DNA of 64,000 nt from Salinimicrobium xinjiangense DSM 19287 (GCF_000423585.1 NZ_AUIG01000001.1:420024-484023); one strand, 5' to 3'; positions 51,185 to 61,505 are shown, counted from the first letter of the stretch. Notes: a model not told the origin generated them from the letters alone. Numbers and translations are program-made.

Positions 51185-53002
51185 TTAGGAGGAATAAATT
51201 AGTACCGCTTCTGCAGGAACTTTTAATTTTCCTTCCTGCAACAGCTCCTGTTCTGTAATCTTACCTCCCCATTTTTTGTCTGCAGACGAGATCACGACTT
51301 CTGGAGTCTTTTCACCGGAATAATCTTCAGTAAAAATGCTATTCCCGAAGTTAAAAATACCGGTTAAGGATCCTGTATGATCTTTCGCAGATACCTTAAG
51401 TATCTTGTGGTCTTCTTCTGTAAAAGTTTGCACTCCCTTAATGGAGAATAATTTAAAAACTCCTTCCTTTTTTAATTTCAGAAGAATTTTATAAAATTCA
51501 AAAAGATATCTTTTCCCTTCATCATTTTTAAAATTCCAGTTAAGCTTTGAATGGTCGAAGGTTTCTTCTGCCTGTGGATCGGGAAATTCTCCTTCCCGGC
51601 TATGGAAGAAGTATTCAAATTCTTTTTTCCTGCCCTCCTGCACGGCCTTCACCAGGTCGGGATCTCCATGGCTTACGAAATACTGAAATCTGTTTTTCTC
51701 ACCAAATTCTTCGCCCATAAAAAGCATGGGAACGAATGGGGAAGAGAGCATGGTAGCTGCTGCAAGTTTTTGTTTTTCAAAACTTACAAGTTCGGCCAGG
51801 CGTTCTCCCAGGAGCCGGTTTCCTACCTGATCGTGATTCTGAATACAGACCACAAAATTATCTGGCGAAATTCCCGCAGGGTTGTTTCCCACCGTACGTT
51901 TTCTAAAGACCGAATAGGTTCCATCATATACAAAAGCCTGCTTAAAAGCTTTGGCCAATAATTCCATTTCTCCGAAGTCTGCATAATAGCCTGCTTTTTC
52001 ACCGGTAAGCACGGTATGCAGGGAATGATGGAAATCATCAACCCACTGTCCTTCCAGCCCATAGCCGCCGAGTTCATAATCCTTAATCAACCTGGTATCA
52101 TTGAGATCACTTTCGGCAATCAAAACATATCTCCTTCCGGTTTTTTGCTCCAGGGCATCAGTTTTTTCACTGAGTTCCCTGAGAAAATGGTTTGCTCCGC
52201 GGTCAATGATCTCGTGAATTGCATCCAGGCGTAACCCATCAAAGTGAAACTCCTCAAGCCACATTAATGCATTTTGAATAAAATGCTTCCTTACCGCATC
52301 TGAATATTCATCATCAAAATTAATGGCGCTCCCCCAGGGGGTGTGATATTTATCTGTAAAATAGGGACCATATTGCGAAATATAATTTCCTTCGGGACCA
52401 AAGTGATTATAAACCACGTCCAGAAGTATTGAAAAGTTACGGGCGTGACAGGCATCCACCAGCTTTTTTAAACCCGAAACACCTCCATAGCTGTCCTGGG
52501 GAGCAAAAGGATAAACGCCGTCATAGCCCCAATTACGTTCCCCCGGAAATTGTGCAACAGGCATCAATTCTATAGTATTGATTCCCAGCTCTTCCAGGTG
52601 ATCCAATTTATCTATTATGGTTTCAAAAGTACCTTGAGGGGTGAAGGTTCCCACATGCAACTCATAAATACTCATTTCTGCCAGCTCCCTTCCTTTCCAG
52701 TTCTTGTCGTGCCAATCATGTGCGTCGACAGGTATTACCTGTGACCATGAATGAACCCCATCGGGTTGAGATCGGGAGGCAGGATCGGGAAATTCATCTT
52801 TCTTGTTCAGCCTGTATTTATACAAGGTTCCGGGAGAGACTTCAGAAAATGAACCGCTCCAGTATCCTTTTTCATCTTTGGAAAGGTCCTGTGGTTCAGT
52901 CCTGTTCTTAAAAATTAATTCAACAGATTCCGCAAAAGGGGCCCATACACAAAAATCACATTTTCCATCTTTCTTTAATGTAGCGCCAATTTTCTTGTTC
53001 AT
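51185..53002 (-). CDS. treZ: Maltooligosyltrehalose trehalohydrolase
   Basis: A 605-residue GH13 enzyme that cleaves trehalose from maltooligosyltrehalose made by TreY. Order: CBM48-like N-terminal domain (about 1-95; CDFCVWAPFAESVELIF), the barrel with DVVYNHFGPEGN (195-206), GLRLDAIHE with nucleophile Asp260, IAESD with acid/base Glu297, and IQNHDQVGNR. The start at 53002 (MNKKIGATLKKDGKCDF) is preferred over an extension to 53056, which adds unconserved residues and would overlap the -7 box at 53036. It heads the minus arm of the trehalose locus, with a 67-base gap to the GH57 gene. Confidence 0.94.
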   Translation of the reverse strand: MNKKIGATLKKDGKCDFCVWAPFAESVELIFKNRTEPQDLSKDEKGYWSGSFSEVSPGTLYKYRLNKKDEFPDPASRSQPDGVHSWSQVIPVDAHDWHDKNWKGRELAEMSIYELHVGTFTPQGTFETIIDKLDHLEELGINTIELMPVAQFPGERNWGYDGVYPFAPQDSYGGVSGLKKLVDACHARNFSILLDVVYNHFGPEGNYISQYGPYFTDKYHTPWGSAINFDDEYSDAVRKHFIQNALMWLEEFHFDGLRLDAIHEIIDRGANHFLRELSEKTDALEQKTGRRYVLIAESDLNDTRLIKDYELGGYGLEGQWVDDFHHSLHTVLTGEKAGYYADFGEMELLAKAFKQAFVYDGTYSVFRKRTVGNNPAGISPDNFVVCIQNHDQVGNRLLGERLAELVSFEKQKLAAATMLSSPFVPMLFMGEEFGEKNRFQYFVSHGDPDLVKAVQEGRKKEFEYFFHSREGEFPDPQAEETFDHSKLNWNFKNDEGKRYLFEFYKILLKLKKEGVFKLFSIKGVQTFTEEDHKILKVSAKDHTGSLTGIFNFGNSIFTEDYSGEKTPEVVISSADKKWGGKITEQELLQEGKLKVPAEAVLIYSS

Positions 53003-53035
53003 AAATCTTTTTCTGTCATTTAACTCCGTCTCTTT

Positions 53036-53043
53036 CAAAGCTA
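53036..53043 (-). promoter_or_regulatory. Bacteroidota -7 promoter box TAGCTTTG (minus strand)
   Basis: Exact TAnnTTTG match on the minus strand, 33 bases before the treZ start at 53002. No -33 TTG at the usual distance. Confidence 0.45.
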
Positions 53044-53127
53044 AGAAGGATATCATGGAAGATTTTATGTTTAATAGTTTTTTAACTAAGGGTGTGAGTT
53101 TACTTGCCTAAATTTAAGTGTTTTAGA

Positions 53128-53161
53128 TATGGGAAATCCTGTAAAAACTGGCACTCCCATA
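53128..53161. promoter_or_regulatory. Inverted repeat in the divergent treZ-glgE control region
   Basis: TATGGGA (53128-53134) and TCCCATA (53155-53161) form a 7-bp inverted repeat with a 20-base spacer, 34 bases before the glgE start. It may be an operator half-site pair or a leader hairpin. No matching regulator gene is adjacent. Confidence 0.35.
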
Positions 53162-53194
53162 AAATAATCAAAATTTTACCTTTAAAAGATACAT

Positions 53195-55174
53195 ATGAAA
53201 ATTGATGGTCATAAGAGAGTGAGTATAAGAAATGTAAAACCCCAAATTGACTGTGGAAAATATCCTATCAAAAGAGTTATAAATGAAGAAATAAGAGTTG
53301 AAGCCGACATCTTTGGCGATGGCCATGACAAGGTGGATGCGGTCCTTCTCTATCGCGAAAAAAAGAAAGGAAAAGGCCGTGAGAAAAAATGGCAGGAACA
53401 ACCCATGGAATTTGAGGGAAATGACCATTGGAGCGGCGTGTTCAAAATACCTGACACCGGAGATTATGAATATACGCTGGAGTCGTGGGTTGATCATTTT
53501 TCCACCTGGCAGGATGGTTTGAAGAAAAAAGCCGCGGCCAATCAAAACCTGAAGACAGAATTGCTTATAGGAGCAGAGTTAATGGAAGAAGCACTTCCAA
53601 GAGCCTCTGCGCCAAATAAAAAGAAACTTAAGGATTGGATAAACCTGCTTAAAGATGAGGAGCATGAGGCAAGATCGGTTTCTGAGGCGCTTAGTGATAC
53701 TGCATCCCGGGTCATGTATGAATCCCGTGACCGCAACATAGCTTATCCTTATGATAAGGTGCTGGAAGTAAGGGTTGAAAGGAAAAAAGCTCTTTTTAGC
53801 GCCTGGTATGAATTCTTTCCGCGATCTGCTTCTCCAGAAAAAGACAAACACGGTACTTTCAAAGATTGTGAGAATGTTTTGCAGGAAGTTTCAAAAATGG
53901 GATTTGACGTTGTTTATTTCCCTCCAATCCATCCAATTGGCCGAAGTCACAGGAAGGGTCTTAACAATGCTACCGAAGCGGAAGAAGGAGATCCCGGCTC
54001 TCCATGGGCTATAGGAGCCAAAGAGGGAGGGCATAAAGCCATTCATCCTGAATTGGGAAGTATGGAAGATTTTAAACGACTTGTACAAAAGGCAAAAGAC
54101 ATGGATATTGAAATCGCCCTGGATTTTGCCATTCAATGTTCTCCTGATCATCCCTATGTGAAGGAACATCCGCAGTGGTTTAAATGGAGACCTGATGGCA
54201 CCGTACAATATGCCGAAAATCCTCCTAAAAAATACCAGGATGTACTTCCTGTCAATTTTGAGACCGAAGACTGGGAAAACCTTTGGGATGAACTTAAAAG
54301 TATTGTAGAATTTTGGATCGATAAAGGCATTACCATCTTTAGAGTAGATAATCCCCACACTAAAACCTTTCCTTTTTGGGAATGGTGTATCAAGGAGATC
54401 AATAAAAAGCACGAAGGGATCATTTTCCTGGCTGAAGCCTTTACCCGTCCAAGGGTTATGGAAGAACTTGCAAAGATCGGCTTCAATCAATCCTACACTT
54501 ATTTTACCTGGAGGAATAGCAAGGAAGAGTTTATAGAATACCTCACACAGCTTACCAAAACGGAAGTCAGAGAGTATTACCGCCCGAATTTCTGGCCTAA
54601 TACACCTGATATTTTGCCAATTTCTCTGGAAAACAAGAGTGAACCTTCTTTTATTATAAGGCTTATACTTGCAGCTACCATGTCATCCAATTATGGCTTG
54701 TATGGTCCTGTATTTGAATTCGGACTCAATGAAGCCTATCCCGGAAAAGAAGAATATATACATTCAGAAAAATACCAGATCTACCACTGGGACTGGCACC
54801 GCAATACCCGGATCAAGGAAATGATAAGTATCCTTAACAGGATAAGAAAAGAGAATCCTGCCCTACAGACTACCTGGAATATTGAATTCTGCGACACAGA
54901 TAACGACCAGTTGATCTGTTACTCAAAAGTAGATCAGGAGGAAACCAATAAACTTTTAATAGTAGTTAATCTGGATCCAAACCATACTCAATCGGGTTGG
55001 GTACAGGTGCCCTTAAAAAGGCTTAAGATCGAAAACCATGAGTCTTATTCTGTAAAGGATCTTCTTACCGGTGCCGGCTACATATGGCAGAATGAATGGA
55101 ATTATGTTGAACTGCATCCAAGAGCTGTCCCGGCCCACATTTTAAAAGTTGAAACCAAAAAACCAATCAGATAA
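53195..55174 (+). CDS. glgE: Alpha-1,4-glucan:maltose-1-phosphate maltosyltransferase
   Basis: A 659-residue GH13 enzyme that adds maltosyl units from maltose 1-phosphate to the non-reducing end of alpha-1,4-glucan. Domains: N-terminal beta-sandwich (about 15-105; RVEADIFGDGHDKVDAVLLY), a helical part, the barrel from about 195 (YEFFPRSASPEKDKHGTF, FPPIHPIGRSHRKG) and a C-terminal beta domain. Catalytic residues are Asp385 in FRVDNPHTKTFPFWEW and Glu414 in LAEAFTRP; NPPKKYQDVLPVNFE is another GlgE hallmark. It begins the plus-strand operon glgE - treS/maltokinase - glgB - adh - osmC. Confidence 0.95.
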   Translation: MKIDGHKRVSIRNVKPQIDCGKYPIKRVINEEIRVEADIFGDGHDKVDAVLLYREKKKGKGREKKWQEQPMEFEGNDHWSGVFKIPDTGDYEYTLESWVDHFSTWQDGLKKKAAANQNLKTELLIGAELMEEALPRASAPNKKKLKDWINLLKDEEHEARSVSEALSDTASRVMYESRDRNIAYPYDKVLEVRVERKKALFSAWYEFFPRSASPEKDKHGTFKDCENVLQEVSKMGFDVVYFPPIHPIGRSHRKGLNNATEAEEGDPGSPWAIGAKEGGHKAIHPELGSMEDFKRLVQKAKDMDIEIALDFAIQCSPDHPYVKEHPQWFKWRPDGTVQYAENPPKKYQDVLPVNFETEDWENLWDELKSIVEFWIDKGITIFRVDNPHTKTFPFWEWCIKEINKKHEGIIFLAEAFTRPRVMEELAKIGFNQSYTYFTWRNSKEEFIEYLTQLTKTEVREYYRPNFWPNTPDILPISLENKSEPSFIIRLILAATMSSNYGLYGPVFEFGLNEAYPGKEEYIHSEKYQIYHWDWHRNTRIKEMISILNRIRKENPALQTTWNIEFCDTDNDQLICYSKVDQEETNKLLIVVNLDPNHTQSGWVQVPLKRLKIENHESYSVKDLLTGAGYIWQNEWNYVELHPRAVPAHILKVETKKPIR

Positions 55175-55184
55175 AAAAATAACC

Positions 55185-58100
55185 ATGATCAAACCCATAA
55201 ATTCAAACGATCAGGCAACCTGGTATAAGGACGCCATTATTTATGAATTACATATTAAAGCATTTTTTGACAGTAACGGAGACGGGATTGGCGACTTCGA
55301 AGGTCTGCTTCAAAAACTGGACTATCTGGAGGATCTTGGAGTAACAGCAATATGGCTTCTCCCCTTTTATCCTTCTCCCCTGCGGGATGATGGTTATGAC
55401 ATTGCCGATTATTACAGTATTAATCCATCTTATGGAGATCTCGATACCTTCAAAAAATTAATTGATGAAGCCCACAACAGGGGGTTAAAAATAATTACCG
55501 AGCTGGTGATCAACCATACCTCAGATCAACATCCTTGGTTTCAGCGGGCCCGTAATGCTCCTATTGGATCTCCAGAAAGAGATTACTATGTGTGGAGTGA
55601 TGATCCAGAGAAATATAAGGACACCCGAATCATATTTACAGACACAGAACCTTCCAACTGGACCTGGGACCCTGTAGCCAAACAATACTTCTGGCACCGC
55701 TTTTTTAGTCATCAACCTGATCTCAATTTTGATAATCTACAGGTGCAACAGGAAGTTTTTGATGTATTGGATTTTTGGTTCGATCTGGGAGTAGATGGTT
55801 TCCGGCTTGATGCAGTTCCCTACTTGTTCGAAAGAGAAGGCACAAACTGCGAAAATCTACCCGAGACTCATAAATTTCTGAAAAAACTCAGAACTCATGT
55901 AGACAGTAAATATGAGAATAAGCTCTTACTTGCAGAGGCCAATATGTGGCCCGAAGATTCTGCAGCCTATTTTGGAGAGGGAGACGAGTGTCATATGAAT
56001 TATCATTTCCCTATCATGCCCCGCATGTTCATGTCTGTCAAAATGGAAGACCGGTATCCAATTATGGATATTATAGATCAGACTCCGGAGATTCCGGAGA
56101 ATTGCCAGTGGGCGATCTTTTTACGTAATCACGACGAACTGACCCTGGAAATGGTAACCGATGAGGAAAGGGATTATATGTACAAGGTTTACACCAAAGA
56201 TCCACAGGCAAAGATCAATGTTGGTATAAGGCACAGGTTAGCTCCCCTCCTTGAAAACAACAGGAATAAGATCGAATTGATGAATGTGTTGCTGTTCTCG
56301 CTTCCCGGGACTCCTGTTATTTATTATGGAGATGAAATTGGAATGGGGGACAACTTTTACCTGGGTGACCGGGACGGTGTTAGAACACCAATGCAATGGT
56401 CTTCCCATAGAAATGCCGGATTCTCTCATGCAAATCCTCATAAGCTTTATTTGCCCGTAATAATTGATCCTTCATATAAATATGAATCGGTAAATGTCGA
56501 GACAGAGCAGATGAATTCTTCTTCTCTTTTATGGTGGATGAAAAGGATCATTGGCATGAGGAAAAAATTTAAAGCTTTTGGACGCGGGGATATTAATTTC
56601 CTGTCTCCAAGTAATGCTAAGATCATTGCCTATACAAGGACCTATGAAGAGGAGGATATCCTTGTACTCGGTAATCTTTCACGTTTTCCCCAGGCAGCCG
56701 AACTGGATCTGGAGGCCTATGAAGGTTATATTCCGGTAGAAGTCTTTAGTCATAATAAGTTTCCGAGGATAACTGAACATCCTTATTTATTCACCATGGC
56801 TCCTCATGGCTACTATTGGTTCCAGTTACAGAAAGAAGAGGGACGTATCTCGAAATCTGAAACTCCCCTTCTTCAGATCGATCAATGGGAACAATTGCTT
56901 CAAAACAAGACCAGATATAAATTTGAACATTACGTACTTCCGGAATATTTGAATACCTGTAGATGGTTTGGAGGAAAATCCCGGGTCATACAAAATATCA
57001 ATGTTCTTAATAAGGTAGATATTCCGGTGCCCGACCTACCTTCAACCTTAGTAACAATTGAAGTTAGTTATAACGATGGATTACCTGAAGTTTATCAGCT
57101 TCCCCTGGGGTTTGTAAGTCCGCGACATGATGAAGAATATAAAGAGGTTCCTGCAAAGGGAGTCATTGCCAAGCTTCAGATAGGTGATGATGAAGGTTAC
57201 CTGTTTGATGCCGTTTATAGTGAAAGCTTCAGAAATGTGCTGTTCCGAAATATTAAAAAAGGTAGAGAACTGCCGAGTGGACGCGGTAATCTCGTTTTTT
57301 ATCACAGTGAAAATGACTTTGAGGCCGAAGCTGAGAAAGTTCACTCAAAGATCCTTAATGCAGAACAAAGTAACACATCGTTAATATTTGATAACAGGTA
57401 TTTTCTGAAGTTGTACCGAAAACTGGATAACACGATCAATCCTGACCTTGAGATCACAAGATATCTTACAGAAAAAACAGATTACAAGAACTCTCCTCGT
57501 TTTGTAGGAGCGATTGAATATAAGCCGGACGCGAGAAATATCATCGTGCTGGGAATGATGCAGGACCTTATCCCAAATCAGGGAGATGCATGGGATTATA
57601 CAAAAGATGCTTTAAACCGCTTTTTTGAGAGGGTACTTACCACACCTAAAGATATGAAATTTGAGGAGGTGAAACATGACCTCACTCCCCTCTCCTTCCA
57701 GGATCTTTCAGAAAACATGAAGGAACTTATGGGCGTGGTCTTCCCGGAGCGAATTTCACTTCTGGGACAACGAACAGCAGAGATGCACAAAGCCCTGGCA
57801 GCAAACCCTGCCGAAAAAGATTTTGAACCGGAACCATTTTCGCTTCATTATCAGCGGTCTTTATTCTCCTCGCTGCAATCACTGACACGAAATGCTTTCC
57901 AGAACCTTCAAAAGAGCATTAAGACGCTTCCGAAACACATACAACCTGAAGCCCAGGAAGTCCTGGATATGAAGGGAGAAGTCCTTAATACCTTTAAAAA
58001 GGTCTATGACCATAAGATCCCTATTATGAAAATAAGGACTCATGGAGATTATCACCTTGGGCAGGTTTTATGGACAGGAAAGGATTTTGTTATTATAGAT

Positions 58101-58484
58101 TTTGAAGGGGAACCTGCCCGCTCCTTTAGTGAAAGAAGATTAAAGAGATCGCCACTAAGAGATGTGGCCGGAATGGTAAGATCTTTCCATTATGCTGCTT
58201 ACAGTATCATAATTGAATCAGAATTTGACCAGGCCTCAAAAGAGGGCGAACTTGACCTTTGGGCAGAAAATTGGTACTACCTGGTGACCCAGATGTTCCT
58301 TAAAGGATATTATGATCATGTAGGAGATAATGACTTTATCCCACCAGATGAAGAAGATACCGAGATCCTAATGCAGGTATTTCTGCTGGAAAAGGCGATC
58401 TATGAAATGAATTATGAATTAAACAATCGGCCAGATTGGGTGTTGATCCCGCTAAGGGGTATTAAATCATTTATAAAACGATAA
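55185..58484 (+). CDS. treS: Trehalose synthase / maltokinase fusion
   Basis: A 1099-residue bifunctional protein. Residues 1 to about 550 are TreS (GH13), isomerising trehalose and maltose: nucleophile Asp209 in GFRLDAVPYLFEREGTNCEN, acid/base Glu251 in LLAEANMWP, and FLRNHDELTLEMV. Residues about 575-1099 are a Pep2/Mak-type maltokinase making maltose 1-phosphate with ATP: CRWFGGKSR at the start, catalytic Asp955 in THGDYHLGQVLW and metal-binding Asp972 in IDFEGEPARS. Such fusions are common and channel maltose to GlgE. The ATG at 55185 follows glgE by 10 bases; an in-frame start at 55149 would overlap glgE. Confidence 0.95.
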   Translation: MIKPINSNDQATWYKDAIIYELHIKAFFDSNGDGIGDFEGLLQKLDYLEDLGVTAIWLLPFYPSPLRDDGYDIADYYSINPSYGDLDTFKKLIDEAHNRGLKIITELVINHTSDQHPWFQRARNAPIGSPERDYYVWSDDPEKYKDTRIIFTDTEPSNWTWDPVAKQYFWHRFFSHQPDLNFDNLQVQQEVFDVLDFWFDLGVDGFRLDAVPYLFEREGTNCENLPETHKFLKKLRTHVDSKYENKLLLAEANMWPEDSAAYFGEGDECHMNYHFPIMPRMFMSVKMEDRYPIMDIIDQTPEIPENCQWAIFLRNHDELTLEMVTDEERDYMYKVYTKDPQAKINVGIRHRLAPLLENNRNKIELMNVLLFSLPGTPVIYYGDEIGMGDNFYLGDRDGVRTPMQWSSHRNAGFSHANPHKLYLPVIIDPSYKYESVNVETEQMNSSSLLWWMKRIIGMRKKFKAFGRGDINFLSPSNAKIIAYTRTYEEEDILVLGNLSRFPQAAELDLEAYEGYIPVEVFSHNKFPRITEHPYLFTMAPHGYYWFQLQKEEGRISKSETPLLQIDQWEQLLQNKTRYKFEHYVLPEYLNTCRWFGGKSRVIQNINVLNKVDIPVPDLPSTLVTIEVSYNDGLPEVYQLPLGFVSPRHDEEYKEVPAKGVIAKLQIGDDEGYLFDAVYSESFRNVLFRNIKKGRELPSGRGNLVFYHSENDFEAEAEKVHSKILNAEQSNTSLIFDNRYFLKLYRKLDNTINPDLEITRYLTEKTDYKNSPRFVGAIEYKPDARNIIVLGMMQDLIPNQGDAWDYTKDALNRFFERVLTTPKDMKFEEVKHDLTPLSFQDLSENMKELMGVVFPERISLLGQRTAEMHKALAANPAEKDFEPEPFSLHYQRSLFSSLQSLTRNAFQNLQKSIKTLPKHIQPEAQEVLDMKGEVLNTFKKVYDHKIPIMKIRTHGDYHLGQVLWTGKDFVIIDFEGEPARSFSERRLKRSPLRDVAGMVRSFHYAAYSIIIESEFDQASKEGELDLWAENWYYLVTQMFLKGYYDHVGDNDFIPPDEEDTEILMQVFLLEKAIYEMNYELNNRPDWVLIPLRGIKSFIKR

Positions 58485-58487
58485 GAA

Positions 58488-61400
58488 ATGGCTAAGAAAG
58501 AGGAAAATAAAAAAGATATAAAGAAGAATGTTTCAGAAACAGGGAAAGCACCAAAAGCTAACCCACGCAAAAAGGCAGCTGTGAAACCGGAGGAATCCGG
58601 CGAGGTAAAAGGCCCGAAAGGTGTTGGGGACAAAACCCGGAAGAAAACTGATACGGGAAAAACTTCATCGGTTAAATCGACGTCAGGCAAATCCGGATCT
58701 TCAGAAAAAGGTGCTACAGCCGGAAAAACTCCGGTGAAAACCGCCGAGGCTTCATCAGCACCACCTAAACTTCCGAAGCCAAAAAAGAAACTTCCGGAGA
58801 ATGGTACGCCTGATGAAGGTGATAATACTAAAAAAACCACAGGTTCCAAAAAGCCGGCTGTAAAGAAGAAATCCCTGCCTGAAGACAAAAAGACTAAACT
58901 TGACACCGGATTGCCCAAAGCAAAAATGCCCGATGCAGACAGTGCTGTCAATCCTAAACCTAAAAGCCAGACAGGAAAGAAAACTACAGGAAAGAAAAAG
59001 GAAGGTACTTCTTCCAAACCGGCTAAGTTCATAGATCCGGTCACAGACGATCAGGTACCCGATGTAGCCGCCCCTGCAACTAAAGTGACTACTACACCAG
59101 AGGAAAGTCCCGAGAAAAAAACAGGGACGAAGAAAACTGCAGCAAAAAGAGCAGGTTCTACTCCTAAAACTTCCAAAAAGAAAGGGGAGACAGAAGATAA
59201 GAAGGAAGCAAAGAAACCGGTTAAAAAGATGTCCCGGCAAAAATCTGTCCCGGGGATAAGTGCCGAGGAGAAGATGAAATTACCCAATACTTCCCCGTCT
59301 GATGACCTGAAGGATGCAGCAAAAGAAACTGCAGAAAATTTGAAAGACCGGTTAACTCCCGATGAAAAGACAAAAAGAGATCTGGAGCAAAAGGCAAAAG
59401 ATCTAATTCCAGATCCTGAAGAAATTAAGGGAGTGGCAGGTTCAATTGCCGAAAAAGTAATTGGAGGTTCTGAAAAAGCGAAAAAATTCGTTGAAGATAT
59501 CACTCCTAGTAAAGAGGAAGTAGCCGCCGCGGCTCAAAAAGCAAAAGAAACTGTCGAAGATGCTACTACAAATAAAAAGGAGGAGCAAAAATCTTCGGCC
59601 GACAAACCTGTGGAAGCCACCTTACTTACAGATTTTGATATTCATTTGTTCAAGGAAGGAAAGCATTATCATCTTTATAATAAATTCGGCTCCCACCTCA
59701 TGGAATACATGGGAACAGAGGGGGTGTATTTTGCCGTGTGGGCTCCGAACGCCGAAAATATTTCGGTGATTGGCGATTTCAATAACTGGGACCGGGAAGC
59801 GAATCCTATGAAGGCACGTTGGGATCACTCCGGTATCTGGGAAGTATTTATTCCCAATGCCAAAAAAGGAAGCCTGTACAAATATTTTATACGATCGAAT
59901 AACGGCTATGAAGCCGAAAAAGGTGATCCTTTTGCCTTCATGTGGGAAACTCCGCCTAATACAGCCTCTATGGTTTGGGACCTGGAAAACACCTGGAAAG
60001 ATAAGGTCTGGATGAAAGACCGGCAGGAAAAGGAAAAACAACCCCAACCAATGTCTGTTTATGAAATACATCTTGGGTCGTGGAAAAGGGTTCCCGAAGA
60101 CAATTTTCGTTCCCTGACCTATCTGGAGCTTGCGCAACAGCTTCCGGAATATTTGAAAGAGATGGGCTTTACTCATGTGGAATTCATGCCGGTAATGGAA
60201 CATCCTTTCTTTGGTTCCTGGGGTTACCAGATCACCGGTTATTTTGCCCCTTCCAGCCGTTTTGGTACTCCGCAGGAATTTATGCAGCTTATTGAAAGTC
60301 TGCATGAAGCAGGAATTGGAGTGATCCTGGATTGGGTTCCCTCCCACTTCCCTTCAGATCTGCATGGTCTGCATTATTTTGATGGCACCTATCTCTATGA
60401 ACATGCCGATCCACAGAAAGGATTCCATCCAGACTGGCAAAGCTACATCTTCAATTATGGAAGAAGTGAAGTAAGATCATTTCTCATTAGTAATGCTTTA
60501 TTCTGGTTAGATAAGTTCCATGTTGACGGATTACGGGTCGACGCCGTAGCCTCCATGCTTTACCTGGATTATTCAAGAAAAGAAGGAGAATGGCAGCCAA
60601 ATGAATTTGGAGGAAGAGAGAATCTTGAGGCTATAAGCTTTTTAAAAGAATTTAATGAAGTAGTGTATAAAGAATTCCCCGATGCGGTGACTATTGCTGA
60701 AGAATCTACCGCCTGGCCCATGGTTTCCAAACCCACATATATTGGCGGATTAGGTTTCGGGATGAAATGGATGATGGGATGGATGCATGATACCTTAAAG
60801 TATTTTAGTGAAGATCCCATTCACAGAAGGTATCATCAAAACACCATTACTTTCAGCACTAATTATGCATTTACAGAAAATTTCATGTTACCCTTGTCTC
60901 ACGATGAGGTGGTCTACGGAAAACATTCTATTCTAAATAAAATGCCGGGAGACCAGTGGAACAAATTCGCTAACCTGCGGACATTGTATGCCTACATGTA
61001 TGCTCACCCGGGTACGAAATTGCTTTTTATGGGAGCCGAATTTGGACAACCGTCTGAGTGGAATCATGATGGTAGTCTTGAATGGCATCTCACTAACGAA
61101 AATTCTCACCGGAATATCCAGGAAACCCTGAAAGAACTGAACAACATTTATAAAAAGGAACCTGCACTTTACGAAAAGGCATTTTCCCACGAAGGTTTTG
61201 AATGGGTAGATTTTAATGATGAGGAGAATAGCATCATTAGTTTCCTTAGAAAAGGAAACAATCCTGAAGATGATATACTTGTGGTGTGCAATTTCACTCC
61301 GGTTCCACGAGAGAACTATAGAATAGGAATTAAAGAAACCGGAACCTGGAAGGAGATTTTTAATAGTGATGAAGAACGTTTTGGCGGAAGTAACTTAAAA

Positions 61401-61505
61401 AACCTGGAAGAGGTCAAAACCCAGGAAATTCCTGCTCACAGGCAGAGCAATTCCTTATCTTTAACATTACCTCCTATGGGAGTAATATATTTAAAGAAAT
61501 CATAG
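58488..61505 (+). CDS. glgB: 1,4-alpha-glucan branching enzyme with a ~380-residue basic, LEA-like N-terminal tail
   Basis: A 1005-residue protein. From about residue 380 to the end it is an ordinary GlgB of about 625 residues that makes alpha-1,6 branches: CBM48 (VYFAVWAPNAENISVIGDF), ILDWVPSHFP, nucleophile Asp685 in GLRVDAVASMLYLDY, acid/base Glu in TIAEESTAWP, and LPLSHDEVVYGKHS. The first 380 residues are a tail not found in standard GlgB. Residues 1-270 are extremely rich in Lys, Pro, Thr, Ser and Gly. Residues 272-375 are amphipathic LEA-like repeats (DLKDAAKETAENLKDRL, AAAAQKAKETVEDAT). The ATG is 3 bases after the treS stop and the frame is open throughout, so the tail is part of the protein. 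Its role is unknown. Confidence 0.93.
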   Translation: MAKKEENKKDIKKNVSETGKAPKANPRKKAAVKPEESGEVKGPKGVGDKTRKKTDTGKTSSVKSTSGKSGSSEKGATAGKTPVKTAEASSAPPKLPKPKKKLPENGTPDEGDNTKKTTGSKKPAVKKKSLPEDKKTKLDTGLPKAKMPDADSAVNPKPKSQTGKKTTGKKKEGTSSKPAKFIDPVTDDQVPDVAAPATKVTTTPEESPEKKTGTKKTAAKRAGSTPKTSKKKGETEDKKEAKKPVKKMSRQKSVPGISAEEKMKLPNTSPSDDLKDAAKETAENLKDRLTPDEKTKRDLEQKAKDLIPDPEEIKGVAGSIAEKVIGGSEKAKKFVEDITPSKEEVAAAAQKAKETVEDATTNKKEEQKSSADKPVEATLLTDFDIHLFKEGKHYHLYNKFGSHLMEYMGTEGVYFAVWAPNAENISVIGDFNNWDREANPMKARWDHSGIWEVFIPNAKKGSLYKYFIRSNNGYEAEKGDPFAFMWETPPNTASMVWDLENTWKDKVWMKDRQEKEKQPQPMSVYEIHLGSWKRVPEDNFRSLTYLELAQQLPEYLKEMGFTHVEFMPVMEHPFFGSWGYQITGYFAPSSRFGTPQEFMQLIESLHEAGIGVILDWVPSHFPSDLHGLHYFDGTYLYEHADPQKGFHPDWQSYIFNYGRSEVRSFLISNALFWLDKFHVDGLRVDAVASMLYLDYSRKEGEWQPNEFGGRENLEAISFLKEFNEVVYKEFPDAVTIAEESTAWPMVSKPTYIGGLGFGMKWMMGWMHDTLKYFSEDPIHRRYHQNTITFSTNYAFTENFMLPLSHDEVVYGKHSILNKMPGDQWNKFANLRTLYAYMYAHPGTKLLFMGAEFGQPSEWNHDGSLEWHLTNENSHRNIQETLKELNNIYKKEPALYEKAFSHEGFEWVDFNDEENSIISFLRKGNNPEDDILVVCNFTPVPRENYRIGIKETGTWKEIFNSDEERFGGSNLKNLEEVKTQEIPAHRQSNSLSLTLPPMGVIYLKKS

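Noticed and set aside
58412..59240. Two long minus-strand frames opposite the GlgB tail (58412-59044 and 58755-59240)
   Set aside because: They arise because the lysine- and proline-rich tail has few codons whose complement is a stop. Their products are Phe/Ser/Cys-rich with no recognisable domain, and the plus-strand frame continues into an intact GlgB.
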